Source: Antitrichia curtipendula (taxonomy: Eukaryota > Streptophyta > Bryopsida > Hypnales > Leucodontaceae). Taken from it: DNA of 64,000 bases. Below are positions 11,576 through 22,357 of the stretch, in pieces (positions within the stretch are counted from its first letter, which is position 1; each line of letters opens with the position of its first letter). The position numbers and the translations under genes were made by a program. The notes under the pieces are model-generated. The model searched no databases. It saw only the letters and a program-made list of their open reading frames with translations, and had not been told where the DNA came from. Where the stretch lies: positions 24,716,254 to 24,780,253 of the forward strand of contig OX579641.1 in the NCBI GenBank assembly GCA_951230915.1, in the 5' to 3' direction.

Positions 11576-11665
11576 TTTCTAGGGGTGTAGCTAGTGCTCT
11601 TTGGATCCTAGTTGGATTTGACTAGGGTCAAAGAACACCAACTGCACCTCCAAAAAATGATTTCA
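11576..11665. repeat. Imperfect hairpin repeat, copy 4 (shorter)
   Basis: AGGGGTGTAG and GTGCTCTTTG pair with CAAAGAACAC and CTGCACCTCC around the core CCTAGTTGGATTTGACTAGG. It lacks the outer TACTTG arms of the other copies. Confidence 0.55.
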
Positions 11666-11669
11666 CCCA

Positions 11670-12825
11670 ATATGCATAGTTTGTTTTTTAATGACTTTTA
11701 CTTTAATATGTCAAGACTTTATATTAAGGGACAATGTGATTACACCTTAGGATTGGTTGATTGGTTGTTTCAAAGAAAGATTTTGAATCGCTACATTGAT
11801 TATTTTAATGATATTATCGTGCATAGAGGAGATGAACTTTAGCATTTGGAGTACTTAAATTTGCATTTGTCTTAATGTGATTCATTGTGAGACTTTCCAA
11901 GCCATACTCTACATGATTTGGTATGGATTGCATACCCCCTTCTATTTAGTAGTAATTGTTTTTGCCCTCTCGGTTCATTCCTCAAGCTGAACTATATTGT
12001 TATAGAATCTAATATTTTGTTTCATATTGAAATATTTCAAATGTCATTGCTTCTTTTTACTTTCCTATTGTACACTTCCTAAAGTTGTCTCATTTTTTTG
12101 TGCAAATCCAAGGAAAACAAGGAAAAAAGGATCAAGCCTCAACCTCTATGGTCCAAAGTGACATTATTGTGATTGTAGATGTTGGTGGCCCATCGCAGGC
12201 AATGCCAGTGGCTCCTACAAATACCAACATTGACATTTCAAGTGATAAGACAAATGAGGATGATGACAAAGAGGATTCTAGGGGAGGTCACTCTCACTAC
12301 ATTTGGGGTACCCATGTGTGGCGGAGTGATTTTTTGACCCCCTATTTACTTTTGAATAAACTATAATTTCATCCTAAAATTTTGAGCTTTGTTTAACAAT
12401 GACTAAAAGTTTTCTATTGACAAAAATTTCAATTCCAAATAACATAAGATATATTGTCTAGAAAGGGTTGAAAAATGAACTAAAATGGCATGTTCTCCAA
12501 CTAAAATATTTATACAGCTCACATGAAGATGACTATTGCATCAATATTCAACCAAAATAAACTTTCAATAGAAAGCTATTCTATAGAAAAAAAATTTCAT
12601 TTTTCAAATTTTTTTTTCTTATATAATATAGAGGTGTGATTGTGTGAAAGTTATTTTCAACTTTATAGTGTATTTTTTTTCTAAAAAAATTTATAACTAA
12701 TTACTATTAGCATAAAAAAATACCAATAATTCAAAACATAAACTTTTAAAGTAGTAAAATCTATCCATAATTTTTTTTTGGAAAAATAAATAAATTTGAA
12801 GATGTATTACATGTATTACTTTTTT
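11670..12825. other. Stretch with short open frames, no assignable gene
   Basis: A plus-strand frame at 12085-12366 encodes an acidic, low-complexity 93-residue stretch (TNEDDDKEDSRGG) with no recognised domain. It may belong to the decayed coding region that follows. The rest is AT-rich without features. Confidence 0.3.
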
Positions 12826-12827
12826 CA

Positions 12828-14740
12828 CCGCATGTGGGTTGCTAAAACGTGGGGAGTGTCCTCCCTAGGAGAGGATTTGATAAGCTTCAATGATATTATG
12901 GATGTTGCCGATCATGCAGTAGATGAGTTTGAGAAGGAGCATGTAGCTAATTGTTTCTTGAACCACTTCCGTTTTTGGAAAGGGAGGCAACTAGTGTTCT
13001 CTAATAAAAGCTCAAAGATTGAGTACAACTAAGGGGATGAGTCTTTCACTATTGTTACTAGTTTCATTTTTGAAGATACCGATGACAATGCAACTACCGC
13101 TCTTGTCAACAAGTTTAGAGTGGTTTTACTCCATTATAGCTCAGATGAGGATGTGGATGTTGGTAATCCCTTAATCCAGTTTATATCCTTTACAAGTTTG
13201 TAGACCACTAACTATTTTTTAGAAGCCTATTGAGTAGGTTATTTGATTGGTTATATGTTTAAAATCCATCCGTTGTAATACACCATGTCATTTACAATAA
13301 AGTTTTTTACTTAAATTATCTTCAATTCAAAATTTCATATTCAATTTTATGCTTTCATTCGATAAGAGTTTTGAGTTCATTAGATTTGTCATTGCAGATG
13401 GAGGAGTCTCCAATGGATGAGACACAAAAAGAGCAAATTGTGGAGACTCCAAAGATGGATGACACAAATCAGCCTGAAATTGAGGGCGAAGAGGAAGGAG
13501 TTCATATAGAAGACAATGTCATTGAAGACATGGAGAAGGAGTTTCTCAAAGATGACCTCCACCAACTGCAAAAAGTCGATTTAGTTGCCATGATTGCCTC
13601 ATTACAAATGAAATCGGAAAAACTTTTCTGATTTTTTATTACTTTGTGCAAATTGGTGTTCATGCCAATGGTGCAACCTACTATGTCTTTTGACATGTAG
13701 AAGTTGGAGCAAGAATTTTCTCACAACTACCGACCAAATTTTGTTGCCTTCTACTTTTCCACCACAAATGAGGCAGGTGAAAGCATGGAATTCATAGATG
13801 AGAAGATGAACAGATGGAAATTGGTTTGGCAAAAAACAAAAAATGAGTTTATGGATCATGTGAATTTACATGCATCGTTGCATTTCTTGAAGAAGACAAA
13901 GTTCTTTATTTATTTTGTAAGCCACCATCTGCTAGCATGGATGAGTCACATTTCTAGACTTTATCCGTTAGACGAGGTATAGCACATGGTAGTAGATTGC
14001 ATCATTCTTGACACAAAAAGAAAAATTAAGTTGGCCATGCAAATCCTGCATGTCATAAATAAATAAGTGACTCTTTTTAATAATTTACCTCTAATATATG
14101 TTTTATATTTCTATTGATTTTACACTTTGTTGTATAAAAAATTCAGGAAGAACATTTCTAATTGTATTGTTTGAAATGCAGATCAATTGAGGACTCTCAT
14201 ATGAAGACCAAGTTGGTCTACACATTACAACATGTGTAGAAGTACAACCTTTATCCTTGACAAAGTTTGTGGAGATGCTGAGGCCATTAGAGATGAAGAA
14301 ATGTATGGCCCCAAGTAATAGAAAGACATGGTACTCAATGCCACCTAATGTATTCACAACTTTCATATTTCAAGTAAGATTTGGATTCTATAATTGTTAT
14401 TTTTTAAATTTGTGTTGTTCATTGTCGTAGATTAGTAATTTAACATTTTTATTAAGAAGACCTTGACTTATTTTAGCAAGAAATTTCACTTGCCGTGGAT
14501 GTAGTGGTTTGGAAGTACAATGAGACAACCCTGGCAAATGAGAAAAGCGAACTTGGCATTGCAAATGCCATGAGAATGGGAGCAAAAGAGAAGGCAAATA
14601 AGTTGCTTATGAAGATGATGAAGTTAGTTGTGGTGGCTAACCCTACAAATGATCCTAAATTCTTGGAAGAGATAATTGTTTTTTCTCCAAAGAACTTATT
14701 TGATATAATTGTACTTTGAGGGGGGGGGGCATATGAGGTA
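12828..14740 (+). pseudogene. Decayed multi-segment coding region of unknown function
   Basis: Several plus-strand open frames follow each other with protein-like composition, separated by stops or short gaps. 12828-13030 contains VADHAVDEFEKEHVANCFLNH. 13371-13631 is strongly acidic (EIEGEEEGVHIED). 13704-13982 contains NLHASLHFLKK and HHLLAWMSHISRLYPLDEV. 14495-14719 contains ELGIANAMRMGAKEKANKLL and PKNLFDIIVL. The spacing suggests exons of one former gene or the coding part of a transposon. I do not recognise the family. Possible further fragments lie beyond the MITE at 14822-15757 (about 16040-16300, with EYFEDMVKDDNISINMEVP followed by stops), which would mean the MITE landed inside the locus. 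Multiple stops argue against a working gene. Confidence 0.4.
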
Positions 14741-14821
14741 TGGATATTGTAATTATGCAGGTCGAGAAGCACTAATGTAACAATGAAGTCCCGGAGATGA
14801 TCCTTGAGAAACTGCAATTAA

Positions 14822-15757
14822 CCCCTAAAGGTTTTTGACTATGTTTTCACCAAAACCGCTCCAGAACTGCCATTTCTAATACTAGTGCCAAATTTTAGAA
14901 AAAAAACATTTTTGGACACTTGTAGCCGTAGGATCTTGTAGTAAACTTGTTTAAGAAGATGCGAAAAAAATTTCAGAATTTTCCACCAAGTGGATTGCAA
15001 GATAATAGCGTTTGAATTGACAAAAATCCTTTTTTTGTCCCTGCAAAAAAACGGGCAGCTGCCCTCCACAAGGTCACATTTGTATGAAAAAATGTCCGAA
15101 ATGATGGTTACTCTTTGGTTTTATTCTTCAAGGCAAGTTGGCTACATGCTTGAAAATTTTCAGATCATTTGGAATTGTACAACATATAGGAAAAAAATAG
15201 TAAGTAGGAAGAGGTAGAGAATGATTCAAAGCACTAAATTGTCAAGAATTTATTTATGAAATTGAAAAATGCCAATCCCAATGATTGTAATGTTGTAATA
15301 AACAATCTACATCCAATGTTTTTATTTTTTTTCAAAAATATTGAAAATCGAGTTAAATAAAGGACTTCAAAGTTTATTTTGGAGTAGAGATTCCATAACT
15401 ACCCTCAAACTAAGAATCCTCATAACTTTTGACTCATTGATCGGAATGGAATGATTCAAAGCCTCCCACGTACATATAAATCTAAAGAACCAATTTCAAA
15501 TTTTTTTTAATTTTTAAAAGTGACTTTTAAAGAAGTTTTTTTTGCTGCCCCAGCTGCCCGCCGAACAATGAAAATGACATATCATGCAATAACTTTTTAA
15601 CCATGTAGTCAAAAGTTACGAAAATTGTTGGACCTTAAAGCTACTCCTCGGGCACATCTTATGTGAAAATTTCAAAGAAAAAAAAGAAAAATTCCGGTCA
15701 TAGTGAGCTGCCCAAAATCGCTATGTTGTCAAAAAACAGTGTTTGGTCCTTTAGGGG
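14822..15757. mobile_element. TTAA-flanked MITE, copy A (936 bp)
   Basis: The ends are CCCCTAAAGG and CCTTTAGGGG, each flanked by TTAA (14818-14821 and 15758-15761). The interior is noncoding and aligns over nearly its whole length with copy B at 48230-49174. Landmarks are AACTGCCATTTCTA at about 14867, the GTAGGATCTTGTAGTA motif about 105 bp from the left end, and GATTGCAAGATA about 170 bp in. TTAA target duplication with a CCC-starting TIR is the piggyBac signature. TA duplication with a longer TIR cannot be excluded. Confidence 0.85.
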
Positions 15758-15761
15758 TTAA

Positions 15762-16618
15762 TTGCTACTTGCAACACCACTCCTCATCACAAGACATAGT
15801 TTTTAAAGTGGTGAAATTCATCGGCGCTATCTCATGATGCTAGAAAGTTCCATGCAAAGCCAATATCCAAGATACACCTTGGGCCTTTCTTGAACAAATG
15901 CATATGGTAATGCCTGAATAAGTGATTTTTTATTATTTTTTATTATTTTTTTATTAGTTACTTTTTTCTAAAGAATAAGATTGTCTTTTCTTCATATACA
16001 TGCATGTCACTTTATAGAATACAAAATCTAATTGCTGTAGGTTTTTTTTAAGATTGCAATTGTGGAGTACTTTGAGGACATGGTCAAGGATGATAACATC
16101 TCCATCAACATGGAGGTCCCATAGAGGCTAGAACTCCTTGTGGTTTAAATAGAAGAATGGAGGACAAAGATTTGGGAGTAGGGGTTCCATGTGTAGTTGA
16201 AGGGAGCACTTGATTTCAAGAAGAGTGACTCCTTCATGAATATAGAAGGCTCAAGCCAGGCGGTTCAAAGAATTCTTTTCCGGTTTGTTAATACAACTCT
16301 GCACTTTTAATTTTCTTAATAAGTGATGAAGATTCCATATTGCAATTTCTGAGTTTTACACAAATCTGTGAGTTCAGTGAAAAACTTATTTGAAATGTTG
16401 TGGTGTACCAAAATCAATAGGGTTAAAGGTTGCATGATCTTAGCTATTCAAGTGAAGAAATGAGTTTTTTTCAACTATTTCAAACAATGAGGTTTCATCT
16501 TTCAAATATTTTATAGAGAAATGAATATGTCCTAAAACTTATAATAAATCTCTTGAAAAGAATCAAGCAACCTTGCTCTACGTTGGACCCTCCCAATTCA
16601 AAAATCCACAACCGTGCA
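15762..16618. other. Flank of MITE copy A with possible coding remnants
   Basis: Plus-strand fragments around 16040-16290 read like protein (EYFEDMVKDDNISINMEV, then LKGALDFKKSDSFMNIEG) but are broken by stops. They may be the tail of the decayed region before the MITE. No intact gene. Confidence 0.3.
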
Positions 16619-16750
16619 ATGAGTTAAAACCAAATCCACAAGACCTTTTGTTGTCGTGTGATGAGTTAAAAAAACAAACCCACAAGACCCTTTGTTGCCA
16701 TGTGATGAGTTAAAAAAACAAATCTACAAGACCCTTTGTTGTTGTATGAT
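16619..16750. repeat. Tandem repeat, 3 copies of about 43 bp
   Basis: The unit starts ATGAGTTAAAA and ends CACAAGACC(C)TTTTGTTG. Copies begin at 16619, 16661 and 16705, with a trace of a fourth at 16747. No coding role is apparent. Confidence 0.75.
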
Positions 16751-18756
16751 GAGAGCAATCGTTGAAGCCAAAGTGACACTTGCGATGGCACCTTGATTGC
16801 TCAAGAGTGGTACGCGGAGTTGATAAATAAGTTAAAAAGATTGAAATGTTTTTGAAGATATTACAAAGTGAGGTTGCTCAGGAGAATTCAGAATTTGAAT
16901 GGTGAAGCAGAAACTTGGAAGTTTAGCAAGTTAAATGAAGTTGGGAACTGAAGCAAATTTGCCTTGCTAATAAGTAAGTATGTGGAAAAATTGGGCGTTA
17001 TAAAGTAGATTCAAAATTTCAAGAAGTTTGACAATTTAGCAACTTGAAGAGAATTGGAACCTGAAGTAGATTTGACTTGCCTGTAAGAAAATTTGTGAAA
17101 AATTTGGATGCCTTAAAGTAGATTCAGCCGCCCTTGTCACAATTTTGACAAGCCTGTACAATTTTTCTAATGTCACAAGAATTCGTAGAAATTTTTTATT
17201 GCAGTGGCTTCAACTATTGTAGAAAATGTTTCAGTTTTTAAAATTGAAATTTGTAGTCGACATTTTGGAACTTGCTTTCTAAGAATCACTGATTTCTATT
17301 CAAAGTTGATATTCTTATCCAAAAGATGGTAATTTAGGTCATTAGTTTATTGACTGACAACAATCAAGCGTAAGAGAGTAAGAGTTGATTTGGCAATTTG
17401 TATGTCAACTTGTGAGGGTATTGATGCTTTGGAATGGGATCCTTGTGAATGCTTATGAATTTTGAGTAAGGAGTTTAGTATGAGAGTGTGTTTTAGATAT
17501 TGAATGCTCAAATTTTGTAATAGGTATGTAATTATTATTTGGTGGTCTTCATTAATTTTGTTGTTAATTAGTGCTTTCTAATTCACCTATTTGTGTATTT
17601 TTAAATGCTTTTCTTTCTTCATCTATGGACAATTTCAAAAGTTGGCAAAAGACAAAGAAAGAAAAAAGAGATATGAGAAAGGGTCACTGCAAGAAACACT
17701 CGACCATTTTTTGTAGCATCTGTCATAGTACTTGTTGTACTATGACTTTTTGAAAAAATATATTTAAAAATAAAATAAAATATAGATAATTTGTATAATA
17801 TTGAAGATATCATTTCACCAAAATTTAAGATCTTAGAAAAATTTAGGTAAGATGTTATTTACAAAATAGAGTTACTACATTTTTGAAGAAACTAGACAGT
17901 GATTTGTAAAAAACAGGAATTAAAAAATTAAAAATTAAAAATTGGCCGTTTTGGAGGACTTTATGGTGATGAGATCTCATATAAAGAATGATCTTGAAAT
18001 CATTTATAACATTCAGAAATGCTCTTGTAAAGGACCCTTGTTTACATGGATGTGGAAGACATAAAATAATATATTTTTAGATGCCCCTTGGTAGGCATAT
18101 GCCCTCCTAGTGTGGAAATAGACTACAAACATTTCAACTCTAAATCATTAAATTTGGATACTCCTAACATAGTGAAAATACCTAAACCTCAAAGTTTGAC
18201 AAATAAATAAAATTGACTTTTAAATATAAATTGATTTTATTTAATTAAAAAATAAATAAAGAATCTCATTAAAATCAAGTTAGACATCTCCAATAAAAAT
18301 TTAATGTTATTAGGACTTGGGTTTCAAAAGTTATAAAGCAACAGAACAACATCACTTCAATTGTGACATGAAACAGGACCGGTGTTTTTTGCAATGACAC
18401 AATTGAAGAAAAAAATATTTAAGAGATTAGGTTTTAGGATTGAATGTAACAAGTGTATATTAAATGGAAAATGTGGAATTGAATTTTTTAATGTAATTTA
18501 GGGTTTGTTGCATGAAGAAAGGAATTGAGAAAGAAAGAAAGTAAATTTGGAGATTGAGTGTTTCAACGTAGGGTATTGGAAATGATTTTTGTCCAATGGT
18601 TGCATGTCACGTGAGCAAAAATAATTTCATGACTACCTTTCTATTGAGTTTGTACATAGTTTTACACTAACACCTCAAAAGAAGCAATAATTGCCTTTAC
18701 TATTTTGCTAATCTTTAGGATACAAGTTTTGAATATTTAAAAACAAATTCAACAAT
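16751..18756. other. AT-rich intergenic DNA
   Basis: No gene is supported. A small perfect hairpin (GTCATAGTAC, loop TTGTT, GTACTATGAC) lies at 17723-17747. About 40 bp upstream is CACTGCAAGAAAC, which resembles a CACTA end but has no partner. Confidence 0.35.
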
Positions 18757-19345
18757 AAATACATCATATACGTTCTTGTTAAAAATGCAAAACAAAAAGA
18801 GGTACAAAATATTGGAAAACACTAAATTGTTCATAATTTACATATAGATTTGAAAATTTTCAATCTCAATGATAATAATGTTTTAATAAAAAACTTGTAC
18901 CGTAAGATTTTTTATTTTTTTTAAATATTAGGAATTGAGTTTAAAAACAAAATTCTAATTCTATTTATGAGAAGAGATTCTATTACTACCCGTAAAATAA
19001 AACTCTACATAACTTTTATCTCATTGATTATAATAAAATAATGATTCAAAAGTTTCCACATACTCGTAATTCTAAAAAATCACATCCAAAATAATTTGTT
19101 TCAAAAAAGTAATTTTTGTTAGCTACCTAGATTGTCCGGACTACCTCACTACACTTTAAAAAAAAAACTTTCTTGCAATGTTTTTGGATGTAAATTTTAA
19201 ATGATATATCAAAATGCTACAAAAAAATTTAGGTTTTAAAGATGGTAGTAAATTACATGTCTACACCAAATTAGACAAAGTTTGCATCTAACAACATGCC
19301 CTAAATTAGAAAATTAGTTGAAATTCTAGTTTTGTCTTTTAGGGA
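18757..19345. mobile_element. Truncated, decayed relative of TTAA MITE copies A and B
   Basis: The segment follows the right two thirds of copy A in order: an ACTAAATTGTTCATAATTTA block, a CAATCTCAATGATAATAATG block, then CATAACTTTTATCTCATTGA. It ends in CTTTTAGGGATTAG, a worn version of the right terminus. The left end is lost. Confidence 0.6.
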
Positions 19346-20597
19346 TTAGAGGATAAACCAAGTCCAAGGGGCATGATAAAATGTGAATTCTAAATTTCAC
19401 ATAGTTCATATTTTTAATGTCTTTAAGATTTTCTAAAAATAATAATCTACTTCTTCCATTTTTGCTAAAAAATTCATGTTATTTTGAGCATTTTTGTAAT
19501 TTTTATGATTTTTATACACAAATCATTAAAAAATCATTTTAATATTTTTAATTATGAATTTTCATAAACTTTGGGATATATATTACTACGTGAGAAAAAT
19601 ATCAAAATTTTGAAAAGTGTATTATAATATAGGAACTACTAAACTACTCAAGCGGAAATATGAAATGTTTATTAAGAGTTAAGCACATGAGAGATTTGGG
19701 CATTGGATATTTGTATTAACATCTGGAAAAGTGTTAATTTGAATGTGGAGATTGCACAGTGTGCAAGTTGTGGAAGGATACTAAGTAGGCCAGAAAATTG
19801 TTTTTAGGCACATTTCATACATTATCCATAATAGAATTTTAAGAGGTGAGTGATCTAGACCTAAATATTCATAAAGAGTAGATTGTTGAATGATGATTTG
19901 TTCTATGTGTTTTTTTAGATCATCATTTTTAACCCCTGAAGGACCAAGTGTCTATTCAATGGACACTAGAAAACTTGGATAAGGTCATACAAAGTCAATT
20001 TTGGTTGAATGTTCATAAAAAATTTAATTAAGGTTTGAGCATGTACTCCTTTAGTGGGAATATAATTTTCTTTTTGATTAGGTGTCTAAAACAAAAATTA
20101 TAGTGCACCTACAAATATGGGCATGCACACAATAGCAAAAAAACTAATTTCAATTTTCAAATCACATTCTAAGAGGAGCCAAACTTTATTAGTTGTGTCA
20201 AGGTGGTTTTGAGGAAAAAAAATTCTTCTAACTTTAAGCCTCATTATCTTGCAATTTGTAAAATCAAAGCTCTTAAAAAAATTTCCACATATTCCAAATG
20301 TTTGTCTCTAACTTTATTGTTTGAATTTCAAATAAAAAATTTCCTCATTTCACAAGAAATCACCCAAAACCCACTTTATCTCTTTACATTGCAAAGTGAT
20401 TTATAGTAAACTAGACTCCATATTCGATTTTGAAATTTTTCAAAGTGTACCTAATAAGATTTAGAGCTCAATTGTGAACCCAATTTTAAGACCCAATTCA
20501 ACACCCTATTATAGTAAAATATATATAATAGTCAACAATTCGACAATTCAATATCTCAAGGGAAGCTTTCAGATTACCATTGCAACCATGTAAAAAT
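19346..20597. other. AT-rich intergenic DNA with a lone MITE end
   Basis: TTAA at 19929-19932 followed by CCCCTGAAGGACC is an isolated left-end motif of the TTAA family. No right end or gene was found. Confidence 0.35.
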
Positions 20598-20601
20598 TTA
20601 A

Positions 20602-20955
20602 CCCCTAAAGTTTGAAGACCTTTTTTCAATCAAAAACACTCAAAACTGTCAATTTTTTTACAAAGAGCAAAAACAATTATTTACTTATTTAGCATATTCA
20701 ACTATAAGATTTTATACTATATTGGTGTAAGAATATGTGAAGGATATTTCAGAAACTTTAATTGCATAGATTGCAAGATAATTGAGTTTAAACTAAAGTA
20801 AATAATATTTTTTGCACTTTGCTTGGTTAGATTTTTTGGCTATAAATCTTCTGAACTTTGCTTGGTTAGTTTTTGCACTACAACTTTAGAAATTTCTAAT
20901 TATTCATTTAGAAGAATTGAGATGAAGGTCAAGGGAGACACCTAAGATGGGTACA
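20602..20955. mobile_element. Left-end fragment of a TTAA MITE
   Basis: TTAA (20598-20601) precedes CCCCTAAAGTTTGAAG. The interior carries the family landmarks ACTCAAAACTGTCA (20638), a worn ACTATAAGATTTTATACTA about 100 bp from the end, and AGATTGCAAGATAATTG about 168 bp from it. It resembles the copies at 28040 and 29555. The right half is missing. Confidence 0.6.
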
Positions 20956-22357
20956 CTCAAAACCGCCACTTTTTGCTACTGAGCCTAATTACTACTATTA
21001 GACTGGTCAAATTTTCATATATTCTTGTTTTCATATATTCTTGTTGGCAAGTGAACGGAGGTTCCAGCGCACCAGAGAACGTGGCATTTGAACATCGTAT
21101 GCAAAAGTTATCAAGGGTCAAAGTTGGTTTCTGAAAGCACTCCATCCAAATAGGTACATAACTGATTTTGGAAATGTACACAACATGTAGATGGCGCTTT
21201 AAGGTCAGGTGCCATTTTGGGGGTGCCTACCTTATTGGACTTATGGTGGCATAACATTTTATCCAAGACACTGATTGAAATGAAAATTATACGTACAAAA
21301 AACTAATGTGTTTTCCTTATCTTTAAAACAAGATTTTTTTTTTTAAGACATAAAAAAAGGTCATAGGACACTTGGAACTTGGGTTGTTAAAAAAGCCACA
21401 TCAACATGATGAGAGTAGTCCACCAAGGGACAACAATGGGAAGCAATACAATTCCACTTTGACAACCTATTAAATGTCTTTTTTTTCCTCAAAACACATG
21501 TGAAAATATTCTCTGATTTGAGGTTCAGTTGAAAAATAATTATGAATCCGAAAAGTGTAAACATGAAACGACCAAAGGATTGATATTAGGTCATCCTACT
21601 TGATGAACTCATAATCAACGGTTGTCCTGGCGTCCAATGAGGTACCTGAATGACTTGGCTGTAGTTACCACAGAGATGTGTGCAAGCAAATGCATGCACT
21701 GTATATTGATAAAGAAGCATTCCGAGAGCTCCGGTTTGACACCGCTCTGAACTCTCTAGGTTACTACGAAGAGCTATCAAGACACAGCAACCAGGATAAA
21801 TTCCTTCTACAGTGGCGTTCTCGACTGTACGCTTCAAGCAGTGAAAATAACACTCATAAAAAGTAAAGACTCAGAAGTCCGTGTTGCAGAAAGTAGGGGA
21901 CCTCAATACTACTTCTAAAACTCTAAGATTCCAGTTCCCAAGCCGCCAAAATAACTCAAACATAACGAACTCCTCTCACCAATCGACACATAAAAACGCG
22001 TACAACCAATATTCGGAAGTCGAGTATTCTGCCAGACAGTCACCTGACAACTTCTAAAAACTCATCTAGATCTAAACTAATGTGCATAACACGCGAGTTT
22101 CGCTCTCTCAAATAATTCTCTTAAAAGCTGTGTCGAACACAAAAACCCATGCATAGTTTCCTCCATATTTAACACCTTCAGTTCCACAAGTTACTCTCTC
22201 ACGCCTGCTACGATTTTACTCAAACCGTTCAGTTGAGCGTATCCCATAAAGTAATATCCTCAGTGATTCAATAACCAGTAAATATAAATTTAGGATACCT
22301 TTCTCATAGAAAGGAGAGACGAACATGGTCGATGCGCACAACGAACGCTCTGCGCAC
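20956..22357. other. 3' flank of the release factor gene
   Basis: It includes the probable 3' untranslated region (roughly 21900-22357, minus strand) directly after the eRF1 stop codon. Open frames at 21600-21870 on both strands lack protein-like character and overlap each other. No separate gene is supported. Confidence 0.4.

Noticed and set aside
15061..15217. Open frames inside MITE copy A, with a counterpart in copy B (48359-48625)
   Set aside because: The two copies share DNA similarity, but frames are not preserved by codon position and there is no protein homology; treated as noncoding.
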